A stretch of DNA of 64,000 bases, taken from positions 124,001 through 188,000 of the forward strand of contig DXIS01000017.1 of assembly GCA_019112735.1 (NCBI GenBank). The letters run 5' to 3'. The translations under genes and the position numbers were made by a program. The notes under the pieces are model-generated. The model was not told where the DNA came from and did no database searches. It saw nothing but the letters and a program-made list of their open reading frames with translations. Shown here one piece after another: positions 7,610-15,979 of the stretch; position 1 is the stretch's first letter, and every line of letters starts with the position of its first letter. Source of the DNA: Candidatus Mediterraneibacter guildfordensis (GTDB lineage Bacteria; Bacillota; Clostridia; Lachnospirales; Lachnospiraceae).

Positions 7610-8452
7610 ATGCGTGAAATCAATGTAAGTACACTCACCGATGTGATCGAGAGACTGTGCATCGATGCAAATGAGCACCTTCCGGAAGACGTAAAATGCG
7701 CCATCCGCAGCTGCCGTGCATGCGAGGACGGGGAGATCGCAAAAGGCGTTCTCGACAATATCATCGAGAACTTCGAGATCGCGGACAACGAAGACGTGCC
7801 GATCTGCCAGGATACAGGTATGGCATGTGTTTTCCTTGAGATCGGACAGGACGTACACCTTGTGGGCGGCGACTTAAGAGAAGCGGTTGACGAGGGCGTA
7901 CGCCGCGGATATACAAACGGATATCTGCGGAAATCTGTTGTAAAGGATCCGGTGCGCCGCGGCAATACCGGCGACAATACGCCGGCAATGCTTTACACGG
8001 AGATCGTTCCGGGTGAAAACATCAAGGTTACAGTCGGACCGAAGGGATTCGGAAGCGAGAATATGAGCCAGATCCGTATGTTCAAACCGTCAGCAGGCCT
8101 TCAGGGCATCAAGGATTTCATCCTCGAGGCGGTAGAGACAGCCGGCCCGAACCCGTGTCCGCCTATGGTAGTGGGCGTGGGCATCGGCGGTACATTTGAC
8201 AAATGTGCGCTCCTTGCAAAGAAAGCGCTCATGAGACCGCTTGATTCTTCCAATCCGGATCCGTTCTATGCAGATCTTGAGAAAGAGATGCTGGAGAAGG
8301 TAAACGAGCTGGGCATCGGACCGCAGGGATTCGGCGGAAAGACGACAGCCATCGGCCTGAACATCGAAACAATGCCGACTCATATCGCAGGCATGCCCTG
8401 TGCAGTCAATATCAACTGCCACGTGACACGCCACAAATCGGAGGTGATTTAA
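7610..8452 (+). CDS. Class I fumarate hydratase (tartrate dehydratase-type) alpha subunit
   Basis: 280 aa, the N-terminal-domain subunit of a two-subunit, oxygen-sensitive [4Fe-4S] fumarase. Recognisable stretches include VPICQDTGMACVFLEIG near residue 64, RRGNTGDNTPAMLY near 114 and GVGIGGTFDKCALLAKKA near 190; Cys residues in these regions are the expected cluster ligands. It interconverts malate and fumarate, or tartrate and oxaloacetate in the Ttd relatives. The neighbouring reductase supports fumarase. AAAGGAG at 7593-7599 precedes the ATG by about 10 bases. The stop is directly followed by the ATG of the beta subunit, with no gap. Confidence 0.92.
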   Translation: MREINVSTLTDVIERLCIDANEHLPEDVKCAIRSCRACEDGEIAKGVLDNIIENFEIADNEDVPICQDTGMACVFLEIGQDVHLVGGDLREAVDEGVRRGYTNGYLRKSVVKDPVRRGNTGDNTPAMLYTEIVPGENIKVTVGPKGFGSENMSQIRMFKPSAGLQGIKDFILEAVETAGPNPCPPMVVGVGIGGTFDKCALLAKKALMRPLDSSNPDPFYADLEKEMLEKVNELGIGPQGFGGKTTAIGLNIETMPTHIAGMPCAVNINCHVTRHKSEVI

Positions 8453-9010
8453 ATGGCAAGAAAGATCACATTACCACTCACAGAGGAACTTGCTAAGACA
8501 CTCCACGCGGGAGATCAGCTGCTCCTTACCGGAACGATCTACACATCCCGTGACGCCGGACACAAGAGAATGTGCGAGGCGCTGGCAAAAGGAGAGGAGA
8601 TCCCCTTTGATCCGAAGGATGCCACGATCTACTATGTAGGACCGACACCGGCGAAACCGGGACATGTCATCGGCAGTGCAGGCCCGACAACAAGCGGACG
8701 TATGGATGCATACGCACCGACCATGATGTCCGTGGGCGCGCGCGGCATGATCGGAAAAGGCGCACGTCTTCCTGAAGTAGTGGAAGCCATGAAGAAATAC
8801 AGCGGCGTATACTTCGGAGCCATCGGCGGCGCCGGCGCACTGCTTGCAAAATGTATCAAAAAAGCGGAGCTGATCGCGTTCGAGGATCTCGGAGCAGAAG
8901 CTCTCAGAAAACTTTATGTGGAGGATATGCCGGTGGTTGTTATCATCGACAGCGAAGGCAATAACCTTTACGAAGAGGGAAGAAAAGCATATCTGGATTC
9001 AAAGAAATAG
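8453..9010 (+). CDS. Class I fumarate hydratase (tartrate dehydratase-type) beta subunit
   Basis: 185 aa, the C-terminal-domain subunit of the two-part class I hydro-lyase. The motifs YVGPTPAKPGHVIGSAGPTT (about residues 62-81) and SVGARGMIGKGA near 93 are typical, as is FGAIGGAGALLAKCI near 122. Together with the alpha subunit it forms the catalytic dimer that hydrates fumarate. It is fused as one polypeptide in many other bacteria but separate here. It is the last gene before a strong bidirectional terminator, so the redox cluster probably ends here. Confidence 0.92.
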   Translation: MARKITLPLTEELAKTLHAGDQLLLTGTIYTSRDAGHKRMCEALAKGEEIPFDPKDATIYYVGPTPAKPGHVIGSAGPTTSGRMDAYAPTMMSVGARGMIGKGARLPEVVEAMKKYSGVYFGAIGGAGALLAKCIKKAELIAFEDLGAEALRKLYVEDMPVVVIIDSEGNNLYEEGRKAYLDSKK

Positions 9011-9015
9011 TCATT

Positions 9016-9060
9016 AAAAAAACTGCCGGGATATGATATTCATATCCCGGCAGTTTTTTT
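9016..9060. terminator. Bidirectional intrinsic terminator
   Basis: A perfect inverted repeat: a run of A, then ACTGCCGGGATATGA, a TAT loop, and the exact reverse complement ending in seven T. It terminates the fumarase operon on the plus strand and the Rpn-like remnant on the minus strand. Confidence 0.93.
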
Positions 9061-9067
9061 GAATGGA

Positions 9068-9809
9068 TTATTCAAGTATCTTATTTACCTTTTCCAAAGA
9101 AATACCGCACTTTTCCGCAATTTCATCCGGTTGTAATCCATCTGCTGAGAGCTTGAAGACCTGCTTGGTCAAAATGATTCCATGGTTTGTTGCTTCCTCC
9201 AATTCATCAGAGAACAATTCTTTTAATGCATCGCACATGTTTCGTTCAACCTCCATTTCTTTCCAGTTTGCGCGTGTAATCAGATCCATAACAGCTTCGT
9301 AATCTTTCATATTTCTGTGCTGCTCATATCGTGCAACCAGATTCCGGATCTCTGTTCCGGCTTTCAGGTCAGTGCGTAGATTCTGCAGCCAGTAGTTTTC
9401 TTCATCAGAAAGCCGGGGTGTGACCAGAAGCTGCAAGATGCCTCAAAAGTTCCCTTGGATAATGACTGCATACAAAAGTAATTGTAATCATCGATGGGTC
9501 AATTTCATTTACTTTGTCAGTATCAGATTGATACAGACAGGCGTAGGCGTACACTTTATAAAAATCATTAATACTTAGATAATCCTCCGGGGATTTGTAT
9601 TCAATAATATTATGTGCTCTGAATATTTGTCCGATTGATTTTTCTATCTGGACATTTTTAGTTTTTTTAATGAGAAGAACATCCATCTGTAAAGGCTTTT
9701 TGGCCAGCAGATATTCCTCATGCATTTCAAGATATTTCATTTCATCCTGCAGGGTGATGCGCAGGGCGGCACTAAAGGCAGGATGCCACTGTAGTTTTGT
9801 TTTCTCCAT
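9068..9809 (-). pseudogene. Broken Rpn-family (PD-(D/E)XK nuclease/transposase-like) gene
   Basis: Two overlapping minus-strand frames together look like one gene. The first, 9809-9405, starts MEKTKLQWHPAFSAALRITL after AAAGGAG and contains QMDVLLIKKT and IIEYKSPEDYLSINDFYKVY, the D...EYK pattern of Rpn/PD-(D/E)XK proteins. It ends with an out-of-family tail (ASGHTPAF). The second, 9436-9068, continues in another frame with LLVTPRLSDEENYWLQNL and an HTH-like C-terminus (GLQPDEIAEKCGISLEKV). The family's middle segment seems to be missing, so a deletion plus frameshift near 9430 is inferred. The DNA is more AT-rich than its neighbours, consistent with acquired DNA. Split expression of two functional pieces is unlikely. 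Confidence 0.7.
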
Positions 9810-9821
9810 GTGTTCTCCTTT

Positions 9822-9851
9822 AGTATAATACTACAAGTTCTCGTTACGCAA
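9822..9851 (-). promoter_or_regulatory. Predicted promoter of the Rpn-like remnant
   Basis: On the minus strand TTGCGT (9846-9851) and TATACT (9822-9827) are separated by 18 bases, just upstream of the ribosome binding site. The promoter seems intact although the gene is broken. Confidence 0.45.
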
Positions 9852-10074
9852 TAACTGATAAATAATTTATTGTTTTTCTACGCTCAATGGCATCACGCTC
9901 CGTTCATTGATTTTAACTGCTGATGAAATATACTCCGAAAGTGGAGTAGAAAATTTAGAAAGATTAAATCCCCTGCCATCGTTTAGAAAGATGGTGAAGA
10001 TAGAGTAACATATATGTTGATGAAGTACAAGAATGATTTTGAATGTTCAGATGGATAATTACAGAATGAATGCA
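9852..10074. other. AT-rich intergenic stretch with no recognised gene
   Basis: About 220 bases between the broken Rpn-like gene and the galT downstream hairpin. Apart from a short CCATC/GATGG inverted repeat near 9980 I see no coding frame, tRNA or known motif. The AT-rich composition matches the adjoining pseudogene and may be debris of the same insertion. Confidence 0.4.
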
Positions 10075-10113
10075 ACAGCCCGGGCCGGAACATTATCGTT
10101 CCGGCCCGGCTGT
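10075..10113 (-). terminator. Hairpin downstream of galT
   Basis: ACAGCC(C)GGGCCGGAAC pairs with GTTCCGGCCCGGCTGT around a short AT loop with one bulged base. It lies 42 bases beyond the galT stop on the minus strand. The following T-run is weak, so it may act as a 3'-end stabiliser as much as a terminator. Confidence 0.6.
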
Positions 10114-10154
10114 ATTTATGAGAGGGTTATCAGCATTGTTCAGATCGCGCCTGT

Positions 10155-11645
10155 TTAAAGTGCATCGATGAACCGGTGGAATGCCCTGAGTCCTTCTTCG
10201 TTGTACTTGTAGACGCCTGCATCTTCGAGTACCTGGCAGAAGACTTTTCCGACTTCCTGTTCCAGGATATGATCAATGTTGTCTGCGTTGATCTCCGGAT
10301 AGGACGGAAGGAACTCGTCCACCCAGTCCGCGTGTTTCTCAATCTGTTCGTTGCTCCGGATGTCTTTGCCTTCAAGGATGTACTCTTTCAGCAGTTCCAT
10401 CTCGCCTTTCAGACGTGCCGGAAGTACGGCAAGTCCCATGACTTCGATCAGTCCGATGTTTTCCTTCTTGATGTGATGAAGCTTCGCGTGGGGATGATAG
10501 ACGCCCAGCGGGTGCTCCTCGGTGGTGATGTTGTTGCGCAGGGTAAGATCCAGTTCGTACATGCCGTCTTTCATACGTGCGATCGGTGTGATCGTGTTGT
10601 GCGGCGTGCCGTCTGTCTCAGCGAAGATGAATGCCTCCTCGTCAGTGTAGGAGCGCCATTTTCCGAGGATGTGGTCGGCAAGGTCGATGATGCGCTCTGT
10701 GTCTTTCCCGCGCAGACGGATCACGGACAGCGGCCATTTTACGATGCCGGCCTCCACATCTTCGTATCCGGCGATGGTGAAGTGCTCTGTGATCGGCGCT
10801 TTCGCCATGGCAAATGTATAGTGTCCGCCCTGGAAATGATCGTGGCTTAAGATGGAGCCTCCGACGATCGGCAGGTCGGCGTTGGAGCCGAGGAAGTAAT
10901 GCGGGAACAGTTTGATGAAGTCAAAAAGCTTCGCAAATGCGCTGCGGTCGATCTTCATCGGCACATGCTGACCGTTGAATACGATGCAGTGCTCATTGTA
11001 ATAAACATACGGAGAGTACTGGAATCCCCATTTATTTCCCTGGATGGTGATCGGGATGATCCGGTGGTTCTCACGGGCCGGATGATTGACGCGGCCGGCG
11101 TATCCTTCATTCTCCATGCACAGCTGGCATTTCGGATAGGAAGAGGATTTGGCAGCGCCTGCGGCTGCGATCGCCTTCGGATCTTTCTCCGGCTTGGACA
11201 GGTTGATCGTGATATCCAGGGTGCCGTACTCGGTTTCCACGGTCCACTTCCGGTCCCGTGCGATACGGTAGCGGCGGATATAGTCGCTGTCCTGGCTGAG
11301 TTTGTAATAATAAGCAGTGGCGTCTTCCGGAGATTTCTCATATTCTTTCCAGAATAGATCCTGGATCTGCGCCGGACGGGGCACGAGGCAGTTCATCAGC
11401 TTCGTGTCGAAGAGATCACGGTAGGTTACACTGTCTTCGATGATCCCGCGTTTTACGGCTTCGTCGAGAAGATCTTTTAATACGTCCTCAAGTACGATAT
11501 GGTCGAGGTCGCAGTCAACGTCCTCATAATCATCTTCTTTCATCAGGTCGAGCAGAAGATTGGTCGTGTAAATGCGTTCGCTTTCAGGTATAAGTCCGGT
11601 GTTGATCCCGTACTGTACCAGTTTCTTGATTGATTCGTAAAGCAT
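10155..11645 (-). CDS. galT: UDP-glucose--hexose-1-phosphate uridylyltransferase (Firmicutes-type GalT)
   Basis: 496 aa. It transfers UMP from UDP-glucose to galactose-1-phosphate in the Leloir pathway. The length and wording match the long Gram-positive GalT type rather than the roughly 350 aa E. coli form: an all-helical N-terminal domain, the nucleotidyl-transfer region SHDHFQGGHYTF (about residue 275) and VYHPHAKLHH near 403. The ATG at 11645 follows GAAAGGAG; a longer frame starting 16 codons upstream would run back towards galK and lacks this site. It lies 22 bases downstream of galK and is evidently co-transcribed with it. Confidence 0.95.
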   Translation of the reverse strand: MLYESIKKLVQYGINTGLIPESERIYTTNLLLDLMKEDDYEDVDCDLDHIVLEDVLKDLLDEAVKRGIIEDSVTYRDLFDTKLMNCLVPRPAQIQDLFWKEYEKSPEDATAYYYKLSQDSDYIRRYRIARDRKWTVETEYGTLDITINLSKPEKDPKAIAAAGAAKSSSYPKCQLCMENEGYAGRVNHPARENHRIIPITIQGNKWGFQYSPYVYYNEHCIVFNGQHVPMKIDRSAFAKLFDFIKLFPHYFLGSNADLPIVGGSILSHDHFQGGHYTFAMAKAPITEHFTIAGYEDVEAGIVKWPLSVIRLRGKDTERIIDLADHILGKWRSYTDEEAFIFAETDGTPHNTITPIARMKDGMYELDLTLRNNITTEEHPLGVYHPHAKLHHIKKENIGLIEVMGLAVLPARLKGEMELLKEYILEGKDIRSNEQIEKHADWVDEFLPSYPEINADNIDHILEQEVGKVFCQVLEDAGVYKYNEEGLRAFHRFIDAL

Positions 11646-11667
11646 ATCTGTTCTCCTTTCAGAAATC

Positions 11668-12837
11668 TTAATCGATCCGGGAAGCTCCGTCACCGATATC
11701 TACGGTATAGAACTCTGCCTCGTGTCCGACTTTCTCTTTGTAGATCCTGCCGATCTCGGTGATAAACTGATCTACAGAATCATTTTTAACAATGCTTACT
11801 GTACAGCCGCCGAATCCGCCGCCTGTGATACGGGAACCGATCACGCCCGGGATCTTCCATGCCAGGTCAACGAGGATGTCGATCTCTTCGCAGGATACTT
11901 CGTAGTCGTCGCGAAGGGATACGTGGGACTGGTTCATAAGCTGGCCGAATTTTTCAATATCGCCGTTTCTTAAAGCTGCCACTGCATCGATGGTGCGCTG
12001 GTTCTCGTATACGGCGTGTTTCGCACGCTTCAGCTGGACCGGATCTGTGATGAGCTCTTTGCTTGCTTCGAATTCCTCCGGCGTCAGGTCGCCCAGCGCG
12101 GTAATGTCAAGTTTTGTCTTCAGTGCGGCCAGTGCCTCTGTACATTCGCGGCGGCGGTCGTTGTACGCAGAATCAACCAGACTGTGTTTCACCTTGCTGT
12201 TTGTGATAACGATCTTCGCGTCTTCCAGATGGATCGGCGCATATTCATATTTCATTGTATTCGTATCAAGGAAGATCGCATTATCCTTTTTGCCCATGGC
12301 AACGGCGAACTGATCCATGATGCCGCAGTTGCAGCCGTTGAAATTATTCTCAGAGTACTGTCCGATCAGCGCCAGATCAGTCATCGTGAGGTCTGTAATG
12401 CCGAACAGGTCGGTAAGGATAACGCCGGTCAGGACTTCAAGGGAGGCAGAAGAAGAGAGGCCGGAGCCGTTCGGGATGTTGCCCCAGATGACCATGTCGA
12501 AGCCGGTGTCAATCGGATGTCCTTTTTCTGCGAAAGCCCATACCACGCCGAGCGGATAATTTGCCCAGTTGTATGCCTTTTTGTTTGTCAGATCGTCCAG
12601 TGAAGCCTCGACAACACCGAAGTTGTCCAGGTTCATGGAATAGAAATGTACCAGACGGTCATCACGTTTTCTGGCTGCGCCGTATGTACCCATTGTAAGG
12701 GCGCAGGGGAATACGTGTCCGCCGTTATAGTCCGTATGCTCGCCGATCAGGTTGACACGACCCGGTGAGAAGTAGAAGCGGGCGCCCTCTGCGCTACCGA
12801 AAAGCTCTGCGAATTTGTCAAACAGTTTCTGTTTCAT
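11668..12837 (-). CDS. galK: Galactokinase
   Basis: 389 aa, normal length for a GHMP kinase that phosphorylates galactose at C1 with ATP. Motif 1 is GRVNLIGEHTDYNGG (about residues 27-41), motif 2 GNIPNGSGLSSSASLEV near 119 and motif 3 RITGGGFGGCTVSIV near 345. It is the first gene of the minus-strand galK-galT pair. An AGGAGG lies before the ATG at 12837, and TATAAT (12893-12898 on the minus strand) lies upstream without a good -35 box, which would fit activation by the divergent AraC-family regulator. No epimerase or galactose transporter gene is in the window. Confidence 0.96.
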   Translation of the reverse strand: MKQKLFDKFAELFGSAEGARFYFSPGRVNLIGEHTDYNGGHVFPCALTMGTYGAARKRDDRLVHFYSMNLDNFGVVEASLDDLTNKKAYNWANYPLGVVWAFAEKGHPIDTGFDMVIWGNIPNGSGLSSSASLEVLTGVILTDLFGITDLTMTDLALIGQYSENNFNGCNCGIMDQFAVAMGKKDNAIFLDTNTMKYEYAPIHLEDAKIVITNSKVKHSLVDSAYNDRRRECTEALAALKTKLDITALGDLTPEEFEASKELITDPVQLKRAKHAVYENQRTIDAVAALRNGDIEKFGQLMNQSHVSLRDDYEVSCEEIDILVDLAWKIPGVIGSRITGGGFGGCTVSIVKNDSVDQFITEIGRIYKEKVGHEAEFYTVDIGDGASRID

Positions 12838-12892
12838 CTGATGATCCTCCTCAATTTCTGAAATAAGATTAATTCAGCTTGTTCTGTAAATA

Positions 12893-12898
12893 ATTATA
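12893..12898 (-). promoter_or_regulatory. Candidate -10 box of galKT
   Basis: A perfect TATAAT on the minus strand about 55 bases before the galK ATG. The -35 position (about 12916-12921) does not resemble TTGACA, so transcription may need an activator. Confidence 0.45.
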
Positions 12899-12952
12899 AC
12901 TGCGAAGCGCCGGGGAGTCCATATAAAATGTGTGCAAAACCATGTAAAAATG

Positions 12953-12982
12953 TTGCACATGAAGTGCCTGTTATATTATAAT
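12953..12982 (+). promoter_or_regulatory. Predicted promoter of the AraC-family gene
   Basis: TTGCAC (12953-12958), an 18-base spacer and TATAAT (12977-12982), about 43 bases before the chosen ATG. It is divergent from the galKT promoter region. Confidence 0.6.
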
Positions 12983-13024
12983 GATTTCTGCAAAATGATG
13001 GGGAACCAGAAGGAGATGTCAAAC

Positions 13025-13882
13025 ATGTCAGATTCATACAAACACTCCTATAAAACCGGAGAGAATCTTCTGAATTCACTTTCCGTATATAACGTAGGCT
13101 ATCAGAAATGCGAGCCGGACTACCAGTGGGGGCCTGGCGTGCGCGATCACTACTGTATCCACCACATCCTTTCCGGGAGCGGGGTATATACAACGGGAAA
13201 GGTGTCCGTCCGCCTGAGTGCGGGTGATACGTTCATCCTTTTCCCGGGCACGGAGCTTCAGTACCAGGCGGACAGCGAGGAGCCTTGGGAGTACTGCTGG
13301 GCCGGCTTTATGGGCGCGGATGCGGCGTCCATTATTCGGAATACGGATTTCAGCCGTGACATGCCCTATATTCCAGGCGGCAGGATCCCGGAAGAGGAGA
13401 TCCGGGACGGGATGGAGCAGATCTATCTGAGCAAGGGCAATACCTATGAGTCAGCGGTGGCCATGGCGGGGAAGCTGTACAGCCTGCTTGCTGTATTCAT
13501 GCATTACGCGGAGAAGCCGGAGCCGGAGAAGGACGCCCACGTTACGTACGTGGAGAAAGCGCTGACCTATATTGAGACCAACTATTCCTATCCGGTCACG
13601 GTGGAGGATATCGCCTATTACGTGGGGATCAGCAGGAGCCATCTTTTCCGTTCCTTCCAGCATTACATGAGCAGGTCGCCAAAAGAATATCTGACAGAGT
13701 ACCGGATCAAACAGGCCTGCCATCTCTTAAGAGAAACGGATCTCTCGGTATCGGCCATTGCATACTCGGTGGGGTTTGAAAATAATCTGTATTTTTCCAA
13801 GGCGTTCCGGAAGCAGAAAGGGCTGAGCCCTTCTGAATACAGAAAAGAAAAAGCAAAGATGACAGGAGAGAAAAATGATTGA
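13025..13882 (+). CDS. AraC-family transcriptional regulator with cupin sensor domain
   Basis: 285 aa. The N-terminal half looks like an AraC-type cupin sugar-binding domain (HHILSGSGVY, LSAGDTFILFPG); the C-terminal 100 residues hold two helix-turn-helix motifs, VTVEDIAYYVGISRSHLFR and LSVSAIAYSVGFENNLYFSK, ending in the family signature GLSPSEYRK. The ATG at 13025 is preceded by AAGGAG at 13010-13015; the reading frame is open 31 codons further upstream but without a comparable site. The divergent position next to galK-galT suggests it controls galactose or galactoside use. The last 8 bases overlap the start of tcdA. Confidence 0.88.
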   Translation: MSDSYKHSYKTGENLLNSLSVYNVGYQKCEPDYQWGPGVRDHYCIHHILSGSGVYTTGKVSVRLSAGDTFILFPGTELQYQADSEEPWEYCWAGFMGADAASIIRNTDFSRDMPYIPGGRIPEEEIRDGMEQIYLSKGNTYESAVAMAGKLYSLLAVFMHYAEKPEPEKDAHVTYVEKALTYIETNYSYPVTVEDIAYYVGISRSHLFRSFQHYMSRSPKEYLTEYRIKQACHLLRETDLSVSAIAYSVGFENNLYFSKAFRKQKGLSPSEYRKEKAKMTGEKND

Positions 13883-14633
13883 TCAATATGCAAGGACAGA
13901 ACTTCTGATTGGGGAAGACGGGCTGAAAAGGCTGAAAGATTCATCCGTTATGGTGTTCGGCGTGGGCGGCGTGGGATCCCACTGCATCGAAGCCCTGGCA
14001 AGAAGCGGGGTGGGCAGGCTGATCCTGGTCGATAATGATGCCGTGTCCGTTACCAATATTAACCGCCAGTCCATCGCTTATCACAGCACCATCGGACGGA
14101 TGAAGACGGAAGTGATGCGGGAGCGCATCCGGGATATCGATCCTGCGATCACTGTGAGAACATATGAGACATTCGTGCTGCCGGATAATCTGGCTGATCT
14201 TCTGGATCAGGCGGAGAAAAGCACGGAAGGAAAGATCGATTATATCATAGACGCCATTGACACGGTGAGCGCGAAGATCGCGCTTGTGGAAGAGTCGCTG
14301 AAGCGGGGCATCCGTCTTATCAGCAGCATGGGCACGGGAAATAAACTGCATCCGGAACTCTTCGAGATCGCTGATCTGGCGGATACGAGCGTCTGCCCGC
14401 TCTGCCGGGTCATGAGAAGGGAACTGAAGCAGAGAGGAATCATGCACCTGAAAGTGCTCTATTCAAAGGAAAAGCCGGTTGACACATGCGGCCGGAGCAC
14501 GGGTGAGGACAGCGGTGCGCGCCGTTCTCTGCCGGGGAGCATCTCGTTCGTTCCGCCGGTGGCGGGGCTTCTGATCGCGGGCGAGGTGATCCGTGAACTG
14601 GCCGGGATCAATGCGGGGAGCCGGAAGTCATAA
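13875..14633 (+). CDS. tcdA: tRNA threonylcarbamoyladenosine dehydratase TcdA (ThiF/E1-like)
   Basis: 252 aa. It shows the E1-like ATP-binding fold: FGVGGVGSHCIEALARSGVG (residues 29-48), VDNDAVSVTNINRQ and YIIDAIDTVSAK. TcdA cyclises t6A37 of ANN-decoding tRNAs to ct6A with ATP. Cys residues in SVCPLCRV near residue 172 resemble the zinc or catalytic region of the family. MoeB/ThiF proteins share the fold, but the wording fits TcdA (formerly CsdL/YgdL) best. It overlaps the AraC-family gene by 8 bases, with AGGAGAG just upstream, so it is probably translated from the same mRNA although functionally unrelated. Confidence 0.87.
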   Translation: MIDQYARTELLIGEDGLKRLKDSSVMVFGVGGVGSHCIEALARSGVGRLILVDNDAVSVTNINRQSIAYHSTIGRMKTEVMRERIRDIDPAITVRTYETFVLPDNLADLLDQAEKSTEGKIDYIIDAIDTVSAKIALVEESLKRGIRLISSMGTGNKLHPELFEIADLADTSVCPLCRVMRRELKQRGIMHLKVLYSKEKPVDTCGRSTGEDSGARRSLPGSISFVPPVAGLLIAGEVIRELAGINAGSRKS

Positions 14634-14662
14634 AGCAGGAATAAAGGAGAAGGAAACAGTAT

Positions 14663-15979
14663 ATGGATTTATTTGATTATATGAGAGAGACCAGTCAGGA
14701 AAAGGAAGCGCCTCTTGCGTCCAGAATGCGTCCCGCAACGCTAGATGAAGTGGTGGGACAGCAGCATATCATCGGCAAAGACAAGCTGCTTTACCGTGCG
14801 ATCAAAGCGGACAAGTTAAGTTCCGTGATTTTTTACGGGCCGCCGGGGACCGGCAAGACGACGCTGGCGAAGGTGATCGCCAATACGACCAGTGCCGCGT
14901 TTAAACAGATCAACGCCACGGTCGCCGGCAAGAAAGACATGGAAGAGGTGGTGAAAGAGGCGAAGGACCTGCAGGGGATGTACGGGAAGAAGACCATCCT
15001 CTTCATCGATGAGATCCACCGTTTTAATAAAGGACAGCAGGACTATCTGCTCCCCTTTGTTGAGGACGGGACGGTGATCCTTATCGGCGCCACCACGGAA
15101 AATCCGTATTTCGAAGTGAACAGCGCGCTGATCTCCCGGTCCGTGATCTTCGAACTGAAGCCGCTTGAAAAAGAGGATATCAGGACGCTCCTTCAAAGGG
15201 CCGTCAGCGATACGGATAAAGGGATGGGCAGCTTCCGCGCCCGGATCGATGATGATGCGCTGGAATTTCTGGCGGACATGGCCGGCGGAGATGCAAGAAG
15301 TGCGCTGAATGCAGTTGAACTGGGCATCCTGACGACGGAGCGCAGCGCGGACGGACTGATCCACATTACCGTGGATGTGGCTTCAGAATGCATCCAGAAG
15401 CGGGTCGTGAATTATGATAAGCGGGGGGATAATCATTACGACATAATTTCTGCGTTTATCAAGAGCATGCGGGGATCGGACCCTGACGCGGCGGTTTATT
15501 ATCTGGCAAAAATGCTGTATGCCGGGGAAGATGTGAAGTTCATTGCCCGGCGGATCATGATCTGCGCGTCCGAGGACGTGGGAAATGCAGATCCCATGGC
15601 GCTTACCGTGGCGGTGGCGGCCGCCCAGGCGGTGGAGCGGATCGGAATGCCGGAGTCCCAGATCATCCTGTCCCAGGCGGTGACCTATGTGGCCTGCGCG
15701 CCGAAGAGCAATTCCGCATGCAATGCCATCTTCGCGGCAAATGAAGCGGTGAAGAGAATCCGGACGACCGTGCCGGCCCATCTCCGGGACGCCCATTATA
15801 AAGGTGCCGCGAAGCTGGGGCACGGGACCGGGTATAAGTATGCCCATGACTACCCGGGGCATTATGTAAAGCAGCAGTATCTGCCCGATGAAATAAAAGA
15901 CGCCAGGTTCTATGAACCCGGCGTGCTCGGCTGTGAGAAGCAGATCGGTGAATATTTAAAGAAGCTTCGTGAGGAGTAG
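14663..15979 (+). CDS. rarA: Replication-associated recombination protein RarA (MgsA), AAA+ ATPase
   Basis: 438 aa, typical of RarA/MgsA, a clamp-loader-like ATPase acting at stalled replication forks. The N-terminus reads [20 protein letters not shown]; Walker A is GPPGTGKTT (about residues 58-66) and Walker [13 protein letters not shown] near 111, followed by sensor 1 [12 protein letters not shown]. The C-terminal tetramerisation domain contains [13 protein letters not shown] and ends with [23 protein letters not shown] precedes the ATG. Its last 24 bases overlap the 3' end of the convergent DUF4364 gene. Confidence 0.95.
   Translation: MDLFDYMRETSQEKEAPLASRMRPATLDEVVGQQHIIGKDKLLYRAIKADKLSSVIFYGPPGTGKTTLAKVIANTTSAAFKQINATVAGKKDMEEVVKEAKDLQGMYGKKTILFIDEIHRFNKGQQDYLLPFVEDGTVILIGATTENPYFEVNSALISRSVIFELKPLEKEDIRTLLQRAVSDTDKGMGSFRARIDDDALEFLADMAGGDARSALNAVELGILTTERSADGLIHITVDVASECIQKRVVNYDKRGDNHYDIISAFIKSMRGSDPDAAVYYLAKMLYAGEDVKFIARRIMICASEDVGNADPMALTVAVAAAQAVERIGMPESQIILSQAVTYVACAPKSNSACNAIFAANEAVKRIRTTVPAHLRDAHYKGAAKLGHGTGYKYAHDYPGHYVKQQYLPDEIKDARFYEPGVLGCEKQIGEYLKKLREE

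Noticed and set aside
9068-10113. Intact insertion sequence
   Set aside because: No transposase with a DDE motif, no terminal inverted repeats and no target duplication could be found; only an Rpn-type remnant.
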